Shown: positions 19,694 to 31,705 of the stretch, piece after piece | Position numbering within the stretch: position 1 is the stretch's first letter | Layout: each line of letters starts with the position of its first letter | Source of the DNA: Adiantum capillus-veneris | Lineage: Eukaryota; Streptophyta; Polypodiopsida; Polypodiales; Pteridaceae | Assembly (NCBI GenBank): GCA_014529385.2 | Contig: CM043952.1 | Coordinates: forward strand, 53,462,119-53,526,118 | Direction of reading: 5' to 3' | Length of the DNA: 64,000 bases | Notes under the pieces: model-generated | What the model saw: only the letters and a program-made list of their open reading frames with translations | Database searches by the model: none | Told to the model about the DNA's origin: nothing | Position numbers and translations under genes: made by a program

Positions 19694-22548
19694 ATTGTAA
19701 AAGGTTTGCCCAAATTCAAGGTGGATGGTATGCATAAAGTGTGTGCAGCATGCCAGTTTGGAAAACAGTCAAAGGGCTCATTTCCACATGAGCGCAATGT
19801 ATGTGAAAAGCCACTTGAGGTGGTGCACACAGATGTTTGGGGTCCAACCGATACTGCAAGTATACATGGTTGCAGGTATTATGTCTCTTTCATTGATGAC
19901 CATACAAGGAAAGTATGGGTCTACTTCATGCGTAACAAAAGTGAAGTGTTTGGTCACTTTCAAGACTTCAAAGTCATGATTGAGAAGGAGACAGATATGC
20001 AAATCAAGACATTGAGGTAGATGGAGGGGGAGAGTACTTCTCCAATGATTTTTCAGATTTTCTGCAAATGCATGGTATACGCAGACAGTTTACATGCAGA
20101 TATACTCCACAATAGAATGGGGTTGCAGAAAGGAAAAACAGGCACATTGCAGAGGTTGCATGTGCATTGATGAATGAGAAGAACATGCCTCATCATTTCT
20201 GGGCTGAAGCCATAAATACAGCTGTGTACATTATGAACAGGACACCTACAGCTGCGGTGCATGATGTAACACCTGAGGAAAAGTTTACAGGTACAAAGCT
20301 TGATTTGGCACACTTGAAAGTGTTTGGCTGCATAGCTTACGTGCATGTACCAGATGAGTTGCGTAGGAAATTGGATCCTAAAGCAGAAAAATGTATTCTT
20401 GTGGGATATTCCCTTGAACAAAAGGGGTACAGGTGCTACAATCCTACTACACGAGAATTACGAGTGAGCAGAGATGTAGTCTTTGATGAGATGAGCAGCT
20501 GGTACAGTAATGCACATGGCACTATTGGGGTTGATGTAAAAGATAATGTGGTTGTACAAAATGTGAGGCCACAGTCACAGGTTTTGAGTGGACCACAAGA
20601 GTCCTCTTCTCGTGGCTCTGTTGAGAAACCGTGGAATGGTAGACTACGTACACAGGTTACTCCACCAACAGGTACAGGGAATGTATCACGAAAAGGAAAG
20701 GAAAAGGTTGATGAACCTCCCTTTATGGCTGATGCATCATCAGGTTTTTCACATGTAGACATGGATTTAGATGGTTCTGAACAAAGTCTTGATGAGCAAT
20801 TTGGAATTCCGGCTGTCAGGACACCTGGTGTAAGGAAAGTACAAGAAGATGCTAGAGGGCAAAGGAGTGACCCAGGATTGCGCAGATCTAATAGAGTCAG
20901 AAATCCAGTTCAGAAATTGACTTATGATGGGTATCTAGCGCATCACCAAGTCTACATGGCTAAGGTGATACAGGATGTGGAGCCCACATGTTTTGAGGAT
21001 GCAGTTGGAAATGTGCATTGAGATGATGCAATGAATGAAGAGATGGCTGCATTGGAAGCAAACGACACATGGGAGTTGGTGCCATTGCCAAGTGGTAAGA
21101 AAGCTATTGGCTGTAAATGGGTGTATAAAACCAAGCATAAGGCTGATGGTAACATTGAGTGTCACAAGGCAAGGCTGGTCGCAAAGGGTTATGCACAGAC
21201 GTATGGCATAGACTATGAGGAGACCTTTGCTCCAGTGGCAAAGATGACGACTGTGAGAGATGTCATAGCAGTGGCTGCATCTAGAGGATGGATTATGCAT
21301 CAAATGGATGTAAAGAATGCCTTCTTGAATGGTGAGTTGCAAGAGGAAGTGTATATGGATCAGCCACCTGGTTATGTCGATCCAGGTTACCCAGATTATG
21401 TATGCAGACTTCTCAAAGCTTTGTATGGTTTGAAGCAGGGCTCTAGAGCATGGTATGGCAGGATTGCCAAGTATCTTGTCAGTATTGGTTTTAGGAGAGC
21501 TCATGCTGATCATTCACTCTATGTACGTGAGAGTGATGTGGGGATTGTGGTCATTACCATATATGTAGATGACCTTATTATTGTTGGTGACAATGCTATG
21601 GAGATTGACCATGTGAAGGGTCTTCTCAAACAGGAGTTTGAAATGAAAGATTTAGGCGAGTTGTGCTACTTTCTTGGCATTGAGGTGATCAAGACTCCAG
21701 AGGGTGTATGGCTATCACAGAGACAATATGCTTTGGACATGTTGTCAAAGTATGGTATGGCTGATTGTAAGCCAATTTCTATTCCCTTGGATGTGAATGC
21801 AAAGTTGAGTGCAGAGAAGGGTGATGTTGTTGAGGATGTCAACATGTACAGGAAGATGGTGGGTAGTCTAATCTACTTGACTATCACGAGGCCAGACTTG
21901 AGATACACAGTAGGCTTGGAGAGTCAGTTCATGCAGCTTCCGAGGAAGCCACATTTGGATGGAGTACGACGCACACTTAGGTATGTGCAAGGGACTCTTG
22001 ACTACGCATTGTTCTATGCAGCAGATGCACCATTAGCATTGTACGGGTATACAGATGCAGATTGGGCAGGTAGCATTGTTGATAAGAGATCTACGAGTGG
22101 CTTCATGTTCTCTTTTGGGAGTGCTGCTGTTACTTGGAGCAGCAAAAAGCAACCTACAGTTGCTTTATCGAGCACAGAGGCCGAGTACAGAGGTGCAGCA
22201 GTTGCAGCGTGCGAGGTAGCTTGGCTACGCACATTACTTGAGGACTTGGGAGTGCAGGTGGACCAGCAGATTCTCATCCATTGTGACAACCTCAGCAGCA
22301 TGCAGTTGGCTAGGAACCCAGTGTTCCATGCCAGGACCAAACACATAGAGGTCCATTACCACTACGTTCGAGAGCGAGTGTTGGCGGGAGACATCGACTT
22401 GGTCTACGTCAGCACAGAGGAGCAAATAGCGGATATCTTTACCAAGGCCCTCGGAGCTGAGAAGCTTCGACGTTTCCGGACTATGCTTGGACTCTGCGAC
22501 ATGCAGAGCTCGAGGGGGAGTGTTGAGATGTCGAGCTCTACACCTTGA
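19694..22548 (+). pseudogene. CoB pol: integrase, RT and RNase H
   Basis: Integrase core with VHTDVWGP and a later NKNMPHHFWAEA-like segment. A frameshift near 20018-20160 passes from the 19706 frame to the 20167 frame, with a TGA at 21019-21021. The frame then opens through RT (LVAKGYAQTYGIDYEETFAPV, QMDVKNAFLNGELQ, catalytic IYVDDLIIVG at about 21558-21587) and RNase H (DADWAGSIVDKRSTSG, TEAEYRGAA, HCDNLSSMQLA). The last 505-residue stretch has no stop. Its stop codon (22546-22548) lies 28 bases inside the 3' LTR, so the coding sequence overlaps the polypurine tract and the LTR. Confidence 0.92.
22507..22520 (+). other. CoB polypurine tract
   Basis: AGCTCGAGGGGGAG immediately precedes the 3' LTR start TGTTGAGATG and is read through as coding sequence of RNase H. 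Confidence 0.9.
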
Positions 22549-22842
22549 GCTGGCATCCACTACGGGTCTTGGCCACTTACGGCATTTACTCATTGGCGCG
22601 TTAGGTGACTGACACGGAGGATCTCTGCCAGTGATTCTACAGCTGGACTACACTTATAGTGCCAGCCTAGTACACTTCTAGTGAGTTCACACTTAGTGAC
22701 CGCATGTACATATGTGCTACTTTTCAGCTTTAGCACTTAGTCATTTTGTACTCTCTTTTCTGTGAAGAAGAAGAAGAAGCTTTCCATCTCTGTGTGCTTT
22801 GTGCTTGTCTTGTGTAGCTCTCTTGCATCCTCATTCTTTACA
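22521..22842 (+). repeat. CoB 3' LTR
   Basis: 322-bp direct repeat of 17606-17927; followed by AAAAA, the target duplication. Confidence 0.97.
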
Positions 22843-22847
22843 AAAAA

Positions 22848-25800
22848 CGCACAAGAGCACATGATAAGGATGAAGACATGGAAAGTGAAGGAACAAATTC
22901 AGCCAGAAGGGACAAGAAGAAGAAGTCAAAGATGGAAGAAGCTGAAAGTAGCAGGAAGAAAAGATCAAGGCGAAGGGAAATCGGTATCAAAGACTTCCCA
23001 TTGGGAAAGGAGCTAGAGCCCTACAACATCCTGGAGGATTTACAAACCCAAAAGCCAAACATTTCATGGTCTCAACTTCTGCACCTATCAGCCAAAGTAA
23101 GAAGGCAATGGCCAAAGTTGGTAAGTACAAGAATTCCAAAAAAGAAAGCAAATCTTTCCATTAAGGTTGTGGCCTCAAAGCTACAAAAATATGTGGAACC
23201 CATTGTGGATGCTTACATAAGGGGTAAAAAGGTGTCTAATGTATATGTTGATGGTGGAGCTCAAATGTGTGTGATCACGGAAAAATCAATGAACAGGTTA
23301 GGGCTTGAAATTACAAAGTCCTCTAATTGTCAAGCTAGGCTAGCCAACAACTCAAGTGTGAAGTGTTTGGGGATCATTGAAAATGTAAAAGTCTCTGTAT
23401 GTAACATACATGCACGAGTGGATATGTATGCCATGCCAGCTAAGGGGGAGGGCTATCCCATCATCCTAGGGAGGCCTTGGCTCATTGCTGTGAATGCAGA
23501 TCAAAAATGGGGAAGTGGTCGTTTGATTCTTAAGAAGGGTCAACCAGTGGTGTATGATCGGCGAGAAGGAAAGCAACTAGATATCAACTATGAAACCACG
23601 GCAGATGAAGAGATCGAGGAGGAGAGTCCTTACTCAAGTGATGAGGAAGCATCAACCAGTGCATCAACCAGTGAAGAGGAGTCTTCTTTGGAGGTAATGG
23701 GAATTGTATTCAACGCCAACACCCAAGATGTTTCTGCAGAAGAAAAGCCAACAGACAATCACACACGAAGGGATGAAAGATGCCACCACCTTGAAGAAGG
23801 ATTTGAGAAGATGCTTGCAAAAGATCTTACTTGTGAGGAGAAGAGGTCCTACATCAATATGTTAAGGAGGTATCCCAATTTTTTTATCACTGACTACTCA
23901 CAAATAAGAGGTGTAGATGTAATAGAGCATCGAATTGAATTGAAACCAGGGACCAAACCCGTGGCTCAAAAGTTAAGGCGACTAGGATCTGTGCAACAAA
24001 AGGCTCTCCTACAAGAAGTGAATCGACTCTTGAAGGCTGGCTTCATCTATCCAGTATCCAACTCCGAATGGGTATCACCTATTGTAGTCACTCCCAAGAA
24101 GAATGTTAAGTGGAGATTCTGCGTGGATTACAAACCCCTCAACGCTGCGACAAAGAGGGACCACTTCCCTCTCCCTTTCCAAGATGAAATTTTGAATGAA
24201 TTAGCAAGTCACGAATGCTACACTGTGTGTGATGGGTATTCAGGATATTTTCAAATTAGAATAGCAGAAGAGGACCAACCAAAACCATCTTCATCACACC
24301 TTGGGGATGTTTTGCATTCAGAGTAATTCCTTTTGGGCTCACCAATGCTCCTAGCACCTTCATGAGATTCACAATATTTGTATTTCAGCCATTCTTTGGA
24401 AAATCTATAAGAGTCTTTACGGATGATTTCTGTATTTATAGTTGTAGATCACTTCACTGTCAAAAGGTTGAAGAGGGTCTTAAGAGGCTCCATCAATTTG
24501 GGGGACAAATCAACCCAGAGAAGTGTCATATCGGTGAATCTCAGGTGGTTTTGCTAGGCCATGTGGTTTCTTCACAAGGAATTCAAGTGGATCCCTCTAA
24601 AGTAGAGGCCCTTTTGTCATTATCTCCACCAACAACAACTAAGGAGCTAATGACCTTCAACCACAAAGTGAGGTACATGTCTCACTTCTTCCATCTCCTA
24701 TTAGAAGCCATCGCCCCTTTGCATAGGTTGGCAAACCAATCTACATTTGAATGGGGGAGGGAACATGCAAAATGTTTTGAGGAAGTGAAGGGCATTCTTA
24801 GCTCTCTCCCTATCCTAACGCCACCAGATCCAAAGGAGACCTACTGTGTCACTCTAAGTGTAGGTTTCAAAGAAATTGGTGTTGTTTTGATGCAAAAAGA
24901 TCCTAAAACATCATACATGAGACCGATCTATTTTGCAAGCAAGGTGATGACTCCGGCTGAGAAGGGATACACTGAAATGGAGAAAGTGGTCTTTGCAATC
25001 TTGTTTGTGGTAAGGAAGTTTCGATCGTATCTTCTCCCTGTGCCATTTGTTTTTCTAACCTTAAAGCACAATCTACCATATGTAGTACAACACATGAGCC
25101 TCTCATCTAGAATAGCAAAGTGGGTGCTTGAACTCCAAGAATTTGAATACACTTTCCTTGTAGAAGATAGCACAAGAGCAGGACTTGCAGACATTCTCAC
25201 CTACAAAGTGAGAGAAAGGGAAGGATCACGACTACAAAGAGAGGAAGGCTCAAAACAGCTCAAAGTGAAGGAGATTGATAATGCCCATAATTTATGCTTT
25301 GACGGAGCTTATCAACGCCAACAAGACAAAGCAGCAGGGGGGATCATCATTTTGAACCTGCAAAAGGAGGTAATGGTTAGAAAAGGTATCACTCTACCCA
25401 ATGTTCACTCCAACAATGAGGCTGAGTATGCTGCTCTAACCCTTGGGTTAGAAGAATGCAAAGAATTAGGCATACAAAGACTTATTATAAAAGGTGATTC
25501 TTTGCTAGTGGTCAGGCAAATCCAAGGGACTTGGAGGTGCAAGAATCGTAAATTGTTTGAGTGGCTTAGTAGTGTAAGAGCTTTGATGAAGGGTTTTAAA
25601 GCAACACAGGTACAACACATTGTGAGAACTCATAACAAGGAAGCAGACTTACTCGCAAATGAAAAGCTTCAAATGGCGGTAGGAGGTGTGAAACTATATG
25701 AACCCAAATATCAAGGTCAAGAGGAGCTAAAAGACATTATCTTCTTTCTACAAGCAGGTGAGTGTCCCAAACACTTAGACAAGGTGCAAAGACATAGACT

Positions 25801-26338
25801 AGTTAAGAAGGCCACACCTTACCAGTTGATCAGGGATGATTTATATCACAAAGGGAAAGATTTGGTCTTCAGGAGAGTACCTGGTGTGCAAGAGATAGAG
25901 AAAATTCTTCTTTCTTGTCATGATGATGTCTGTGGTGGTCACTTTTCTCAAGATATTACAAGTAGGAAGATTTTACAAGCACGGTTTATTTGGCCGAGCT
26001 TACATCGTGATGTCCAATATTGGTGTAAGGCATGTAAGCCATGCCAAATTGCTGGGGATAGACGACTAACATATGAGCCTCGAGTCCCAATAATATCTTA
26101 TGGCCCTTTTGAAAAGTGGGGTGTGGATGCAATAGGTCCCCTACCTCGTACTTCTACAGGGAAGGTTTTCATCATCATGGGTGTTGACTACATGACACGA
26201 TGGGCGGAAGCAACAAGCACAACCTGAATCACATCTGAAGAGGTATCAAAGTTTATTTTTGACCATATTTATAGTAGGTTTGGAACACCCCTAGAAATCT
26301 TATCAGATCAAGGCCCGGGTTTTAGGCTGACCTTCTGA
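22848..26338 (+). pseudogene. GyB gag end and pol (truncated in integrase)
   Basis: Continuation of the GyB frame after CoB. It carries a basic Lys/Arg linker, a protease-like domain (VYVDGGAQMCVITEKS, later LGRPWL), RT up to GYSGYFQIRIAEEDQ, then a one-base shift near 24282. The new frame runs from RT with VFTDDFCIYS (Thr in the YxDD-type box) through an RNase H with no first Asp (about 24833-25201) to a second RNase H at 25283-25666 (CFDGA, NNEAEY, KGDS, KEAD). The integrase zinc site follows, with the core at WGVDAIG and LSDQGPGF. TGA at 26225-26227 is of CGA-to-TGA type. The frame ends at TGA 26336-26338, two bases before the LTR, so the last catalytic Glu and the C-terminal domain are missing. 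Confidence 0.92.
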
Positions 26339-26339
26339 A

Positions 26340-28238
26340 TGTCACCTTAGTCATATATTTATATTACCACCCTTTTCTTTTTTGCTTTGTAAATAAAAGT
26401 AAGCATACAATAACCAACTATCTACCCCCAAACTTTCTTACCTCTTGTGAATTAGTAGTAGAAAAATAATATATCCATCTTCCATCCCATATAGATAAAT
26501 TACCATGGAAAATCAACTCTCCACTTGTCTTTACCAAAGATTATGGTCCATCTCTACAAGTCTTCTATGCCCCCTACATAGGTGGCCCACTATCTCTTAA
26601 GAATATACATATAGTGTTTCTCCTTTAAAAAAGACTCAAATTGTATATTCTTTTCACAAGAAAATAATATTGAGCCCTCCTCTATTTGTTTAAGCATCAT
26701 ACCCTTTTGAAAAAGCATGATTCCCCTTGGATGCATACAAGCAAAGGGCCCATACAAGAAGACTTGGAAGCAAAAGGTTCCCTAGCCTAGTGTGGACCTT
26801 CCAAACCGAATTCCTTGGTGCATGGGCATGAAGAATAGTCCACACTCATATCAAACATGTTGAGAAGGTCAAATTTTCCTTTTGAAGCATGTCATTTCGA
26901 GCTACAGGTAAAAAGTTATGGTCAAAATAGTGTAAATCTGTCAGATTCGCAGCAAAAGGGAACTGTAAATCAAGTAAATCAAGAGGGTGAGATCTTATTT
27001 CTCCCATACTCATCTTCTAGAAGAGCAATGAGTGTTCAAGGTCACTTGCATGTGATGGGACCAACCTAAAGATTCTTTCTAAATGCCAAGACAGACAAGT
27101 TGAGATACCCCGCAGGAGCCACCCGTAGGGCCTCATGGTGGGGCCCACCTACATTATGCACCCCTATGGAGCCTTCACGGTCTAAAATGATATTTTTGGT
27201 GAATAAATAATCCCTTTTATGTCCAATATTCAATGAGTGGTCAAAGGACACTTAATTAGGGCTAATCACTCACCCTAATTAAGTGTAGCATAATCCCACT
27301 CCTACACAACTATAAATAGCCCCCCTTGGAGAGACTCAAGGACACACACCTATATTTTCAACTTCATGTTGTTTCTTGATCAATAGTAGAGAAAACCCCA
27401 ACTCTCCCTCTTTCACATCCTCCCTCCTAACCCTCCTCTTTGGAGGAAGTGCAACTCTATCCTCCACTCTTTCTATTCTACAATCTCTTACCCAATAAAT
27501 CATTTGTAGCACCTCAATAACTTGTAAATACATCATGATCTCTCTCATGGTTATGTTAATGATCATTAAATCATCTTCAAAACTTTCAAGTGTCGCAATT
27601 TGTGATGGTTAGCCAGCGTCTGTCCTCTCCTTAAAAGGTGTGTGAGAAATCAAGTAAGTGTTCTATTCTCAATTTACCATTGGTTTGTTTCTCCACACTT
27701 ATTCAATTGGTCTAAAGAAATTTCTCACTCCAACTCTCTTTTGCTTCATTACATATGCATGTGTCTACCTCTCATGGTGATTTTATTTGTGTCACGGCAT
27801 TGCATAGATGGAGATGAGCTCTCTATGCAAAGTGTGTTAGTTTGATGTAAGTGATTCTCTTGTGTGTTTGAGAGGCAAGTCTTGTGCGCATGATTTTTTG
27901 ATGAGTGCTTGAGAGAGGAGGAGTTTGGATGTATTATGGGTATTGTTATGGGGAGAAGGTGAATGCTATTCCACAAATTGCATATTTCATTTGATGCACG
28001 GCGTTGGGTTGCAAAATCGTTGATGGTGTTCAAGTGTCCAAAGTGTATATAGAGTAAGGGGGTTTTCAAAGTGTGTTTCTTGAGTGGGTGAGTGCAAGTG
28101 TTATTTTGATTGGTTTCCTTCTCCACTCCCAAAATAAGGTGGTGCCCCAAGTAGTGTGCGTACCTCTTTACGAACATTTTGTGAGGGTAGGCCCATTGGT
28201 TTGGGTTTAGAGGCCCCATTTCAAAAAGCTCGCCCTCA
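26340..28238 (+). repeat. GyB 3' LTR (1899 bp)
   Basis: Direct repeat of 14028-15935. No polypurine tract precedes it; the flanking sequence after it (CTGTAAAG) does not repeat the left flank (AAAAA). Confidence 0.95.
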
Positions 28239-28268
28239 CTGTAAAGAACGCTAACTTTGGACTATTGA

Positions 28269-29485
28269 GTGCAACAGGATCCATGGCAGCCACAAAGTCG
28301 CCAGCAAAGAAGAATGGCTATCAAGGACTACTTAGAAGAAGTGGAGCCTTTTGTTATCCCACAGGGAACCCTGAAGACCACAAGCACTTGGATTGAAGAT
28401 GACCTACTAGAAGCCAATGATCTGAGAATCTACCAAGGAGTGTTTAAAGATCCAGAGGGAAATGTAGTGGAGCTACCCATGATTCCTTAAGAGCTCAATG
28501 AATTTGTCAGGAGCAAGATGGGGGACTACTTGGAGAAACTGGATCTCCACAATTACTTTGAAGCCTTGCCAGTAGGGATTGATGATAAAAGAGTGTGGAA
28601 GTTTGTCACCACAATCAAAGAGGACGGCATAGCCAGAGTTACATATCGGCAAGGCAAGCCTAATACGATGATTGCCATCACAGAGAAGGTGGTGGCAGCA
28701 GCACTTGACCTCTCTAACAAAGGAGACAATGTGACTAAGAGGTGGGATGACATTAAGGTCTACTCTGAGAAGAAAAATAACTATAGATTTGAAGATATTG
28801 CAAACCTGAAGGTGGCCATCATGAGCCAATTATACAATCAGTACTTCCACATGTGTACCAAGCGGTCATAAAAATACAGGCCACCTGGAGCTATTGCCAC
28901 CACTTTCACTTGGGCGATGTAGAAGAGCCACCTGAGGGAGATAAACTATGCCGCTTACATTCACGACAACCTTGTGAAAATGGGGACCAAAAATGCCACT
29001 TATATTGTGCCTGGTGAGTTGATAACCAAAGTCATCTATGGAGCATTGCATGCCAAGGGAAATTGGCCTCTACCTCCCTCCCAAAATGATTGGCTCAAGC
29101 TGAAGGAAGACAAATAAGAAGAGCCTCCTAAGGCTCCAAGGGTTTAGAGACAGTGCCAGAAGAGCCGCCACAACCCAAGAAGGGGAAGAAAGAAACTCTA
29201 CAGGTGAGAGTAAAGGAAACAAAGTCACAGAAAGTAGCAAGACTAGAAAGACTAATGGAGAGTTTCATAGCTGAGCGGATGCTAAAAGGGGATCTGAGCG
29301 AATTATGGAAGCCCTCACTTGAGGCTATGTCTAGATCTTCTCGAAGGACTAAAAGGGATCGCTTTGAAGATTATATAAAAAATTTTGAGATCTTAGATGC
29401 TACAGCCGAGAATATCCCAAACATACCTTTTACTGAAGAAGAAGTTGATGATGTGAGACGACAGCTGTCTGCTGAAAGAGCATGA
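28269..29485 (+). pseudogene. Plus-strand retroelement-associated ORF remnant (unrecognised)
   Basis: A frame at 28269-28871 with TAA stops at 28488-28490 and 28869-28871 continues with further stops to about 29110. Another frame is open at 29153-29485, with a Lys/Glu-rich, probably coiled segment (KVARLERLMESFIAERML). An ATG in another frame at 28283 may be the original start. The middle part (VWKFVTTIKEDGIARVTYRQGKP... then a LDLSNKGD segment) loosely recalls the plant-transposon protein domain found in antisense ORFs of some Tat elements; this is from memory and uncertain. It lies antisense to the LTR fragment at 29640-31078. Confidence 0.35.
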
Positions 29486-29639
29486 AAATGCAGAAAGAGA
29501 GAGGAAAACAAAGGCTGATCGGGACTTCAAGAAGAAGCAACCAACCCCACCATCAAGCCGAGAATCCAGTGAGAGCGGATTTTTTGAGATGGGGCTCAAC
29601 TCAAGACTCCCACCAGACAACCACTCCGTGAGACCCTAC

Positions 29640-29708
29640 ACACGCATATTTCTTAGGGGCACCACCCTCTTTTATGGAGAAAGAAGGAAACCAAAACAAA
29701 CCATATAC

Positions 29709-29765
<57 letters not shown>

Positions 29766-31078
29766 CTTCCTTATGTGCTTCAACACAAAATGCCCTTCAA
29801 CCATTCAACACACACTCCTTAAGCAATCCCTTTGAACACTGCACAAACTCACATGCAAAGATTGACCTTCACCATATTAGTACTCATATACTTCTAAGAA
29901 AATCAAGCACAAAACCTCAAAACTCAAAACACCATAATGCACAAATACTTGACAACTCCTTTCCTTTCCCAAAAGAAGAGACTACTTACACACATAAGGC
30001 GGCATGCATAGAGAGCTCTTCTCCATCTATGCAGCCCCACGACTTACTTACACAAAACATAAGGAGAGAAGCCAAGAAAATAGACACCATGGTGCACAAA
30101 AAAATTTCTCAACAAACAAGCAACCCAATGAGCACAAAATATGAGAAGCTGCCAAGATATGCTTACCAATTTTACATGCGTTTAGAGCAAAAGTGTGACG
30201 ACGACACCCCAATTGCAACAATTTGTTGATCAAACCATGAGATAGATCATTGAACTTGATATCCTTGCTCTCATATAGAATCTACAATCCTTATTTAGGG
30301 ATGAGTATGGTAAGAGAAATGTTTGCAAGAGAATGGTAGCAATAGCATATTGATGCTCTCTCTATGGTGCCGCTTATGATAGCGAGCTTAGGAAATGGAT
30401 AGGGAGACAAGAGGAGAGAGAGATTAGGGCTTCCCTAACCTTAGAGGAGCTTATTTGCAGCAATGGAGTAGGTGTGTGTATTTTTGTGCTTGCCAAAGGG
30501 CCTTTTTATAGCTGTACAAGACCTTGGGTTAGGTTAAACTTGACTAGGGTAGGTAATTAACCATAGTTAGGTTCCCTTTTGACCATTCCTTCAATTATGA
30601 AAACAAGGGACTTATTTTTTCATTAAAAATAGCCTTTTAAGTCGTGGAGGCTCCCTAAGGGTTGATAATGTATGTGGGCCCCACCATGATGTCCCTCCAA
30701 TGGCTCCTGCAGAGTGTCCACATCCTGTTTGTTGTGTCTCTGGAAGCATCTTGAGCCGACCCCTCCACATGCAAGTGGTTTTTAACTCCCCATTGGTGTT
30801 TTAGAATGTTGGAGAAGTCAAGAAAACTTTTCACCTTTGTGGTTTACCTGATTGTAACTTTGACCTGCAGTAACAGTGTCCGCAGCACCTTGTTTTCACC
30901 ATAACTTTCAGCCTGTAACTCAGAATTGGGTGCTCTAAAAGGAAAAGTTGACCTTCTCAAAGTGTTTAAGCTAATTTTGGAGTGTTCCTCAAGTATACCC
31001 ATGAGCTAAGGCGTTCAAGATGCATCCAAAACACATTTTGAACCAAGTCTCCTTGTAGGGGGCCCTTTAACATGCATC
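29640..31078 (-). repeat. LTR fragment related to the GyB LTR, inverted
   Basis: Read on the minus strand, blocks follow the same order as the GyB LTR from about 14420 to 15845: GAGAAGGTCAA-TTTTCC, GCAGGAGCCA, ATGGTGGGGCCCAC, CTATAAA near 30500, and a GGTGGTGCCCC motif near 29653-29663. Overall similarity is modest, so this is a different, older family. Its 5' portion is cut off at the CACTA junction at 31078 and does not resume on the other side of the CACTA element. It contains a (CA)n tract. Confidence 0.75.
29709..29759. repeat. (CA)n microsatellite
   Basis: About 25 CA units in the inverted LTR fragment. Confidence 0.95.
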
Positions 31079-31107
31079 CACTACAAGAGGTTGTGTGCTC
31101 TTGTGAC

Positions 31108-31330
31108 GTTGTTAGCGACGGAAATACACTGGGTTTTTATAACCCCCGACGTCGCTAAAACCGTCGCTAATAGCGTTGCTACGAGAGCGTCGCTATATGC
31201 GTTGCTATCACCGTCACTATGACCGTCGCTATATAGAGACGGTGATAGCGACGGTTACACAGAAGTCTATAGCGACGCTCATAGCGACGCTCCAGAGCCA
31301 TAAATAGCGACGGTTATAGCGACGCCCGAG
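31108..31330. repeat. CACTA subterminal repeat array
   Basis: About ten copies of TAGCGACG, or its complement CGTCGCTA, in both orientations within 220 bp of the left terminus. In En/Spm, subterminal repeats bind TNPA and are needed for transposition. A shorter set (GGCGTCGCTATG, GAGCGTCGCAAAT) lies at 38729-38797. Confidence 0.88.
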
Positions 31331-31705
31331 AGATTTTTTTTTTGGTGACAGGGCATTGAATGCCCTGCCACCCATCAACAATATTGTACTTGATTCACTT
31401 TTTTAAAAAAGTGCAAGGGTAGATAATAGACCCAAAATAGTCACCCACAAGACGCATTGTTTGCAAAATTGACAAGCGTAAAATTGACAATTGTACACAT
31501 CATAGGCAAAATGAATTGATTGGCAAATGTAATAATGACAATTGTACAACATCATAGGCATAAAGAATTGATTGGCAAAATGAACTGCGGTGACAAATGT
31601 AATAATATACATGGTTCAAAAAGACGTATAAAATCCGTCTCATGATACATAAGCTATGAGAAACCCTAAACTAATGCTATCTAGCTACGGCTAAACTAAC
31701 GTCGT

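Larger units (their letters stand above)
17606..22842 (+). mobile_element. CoB: complete Ty1/copia element with AAAAA target duplication
   Basis: 5237 bp, with 322-bp LTRs at 17606-17927 and 22521-22842, an initiator-Met primer site, gag, protease, integrase, RT, RNase H and a polypurine tract. AAAAA occurs immediately before and after, a perfect 5-bp target duplication inside GyB gag (in an A-run, so weaker than a mixed sequence). The LTRs differ at 10 of 322 sites (about 3.1%). Coding has several stops and frameshifts, so it is no longer autonomous. Confidence 0.97.
14028..28238 (+). mobile_element. GyB: Ty3/gypsy LTR retrotransposon, Tat-type, defective, hosting CoB
   Basis: Direct repeats at 14028-15935 and 26340-28238 (TGTCACC...CCCTCA) flank primer site, two small pre-gag ORFs, gag, protease, RT, RNase H, a second RNase H and a truncated integrase. 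CoB is inserted in gag at 17605. The LTRs differ at about 14 sites plus one 9-bp gap in 1.9 kb. Integrase stops just after its second catalytic Asp, and the 3' LTR follows directly with no polypurine tract. Flanking pentamers are AAAAA (left) and CTGTA (right), so no target duplication is seen. The element is therefore defective or rearranged. Confidence 0.92.

Noticed and set aside
27749..28219. 156-residue minus-strand ORF in the GyB 3' LTR (partial counterparts in the 5' LTR)
   Set aside because: Low-complexity His/Asn/Thr composition, antisense to the element and interrupted in the other LTR; more likely chance.
31108..31330. CRISPR-like repeat array
   Set aside because: Repeats are 8-10 bp, in both orientations and irregularly spaced, at the end of a CACTA transposon; they are subterminal repeats.
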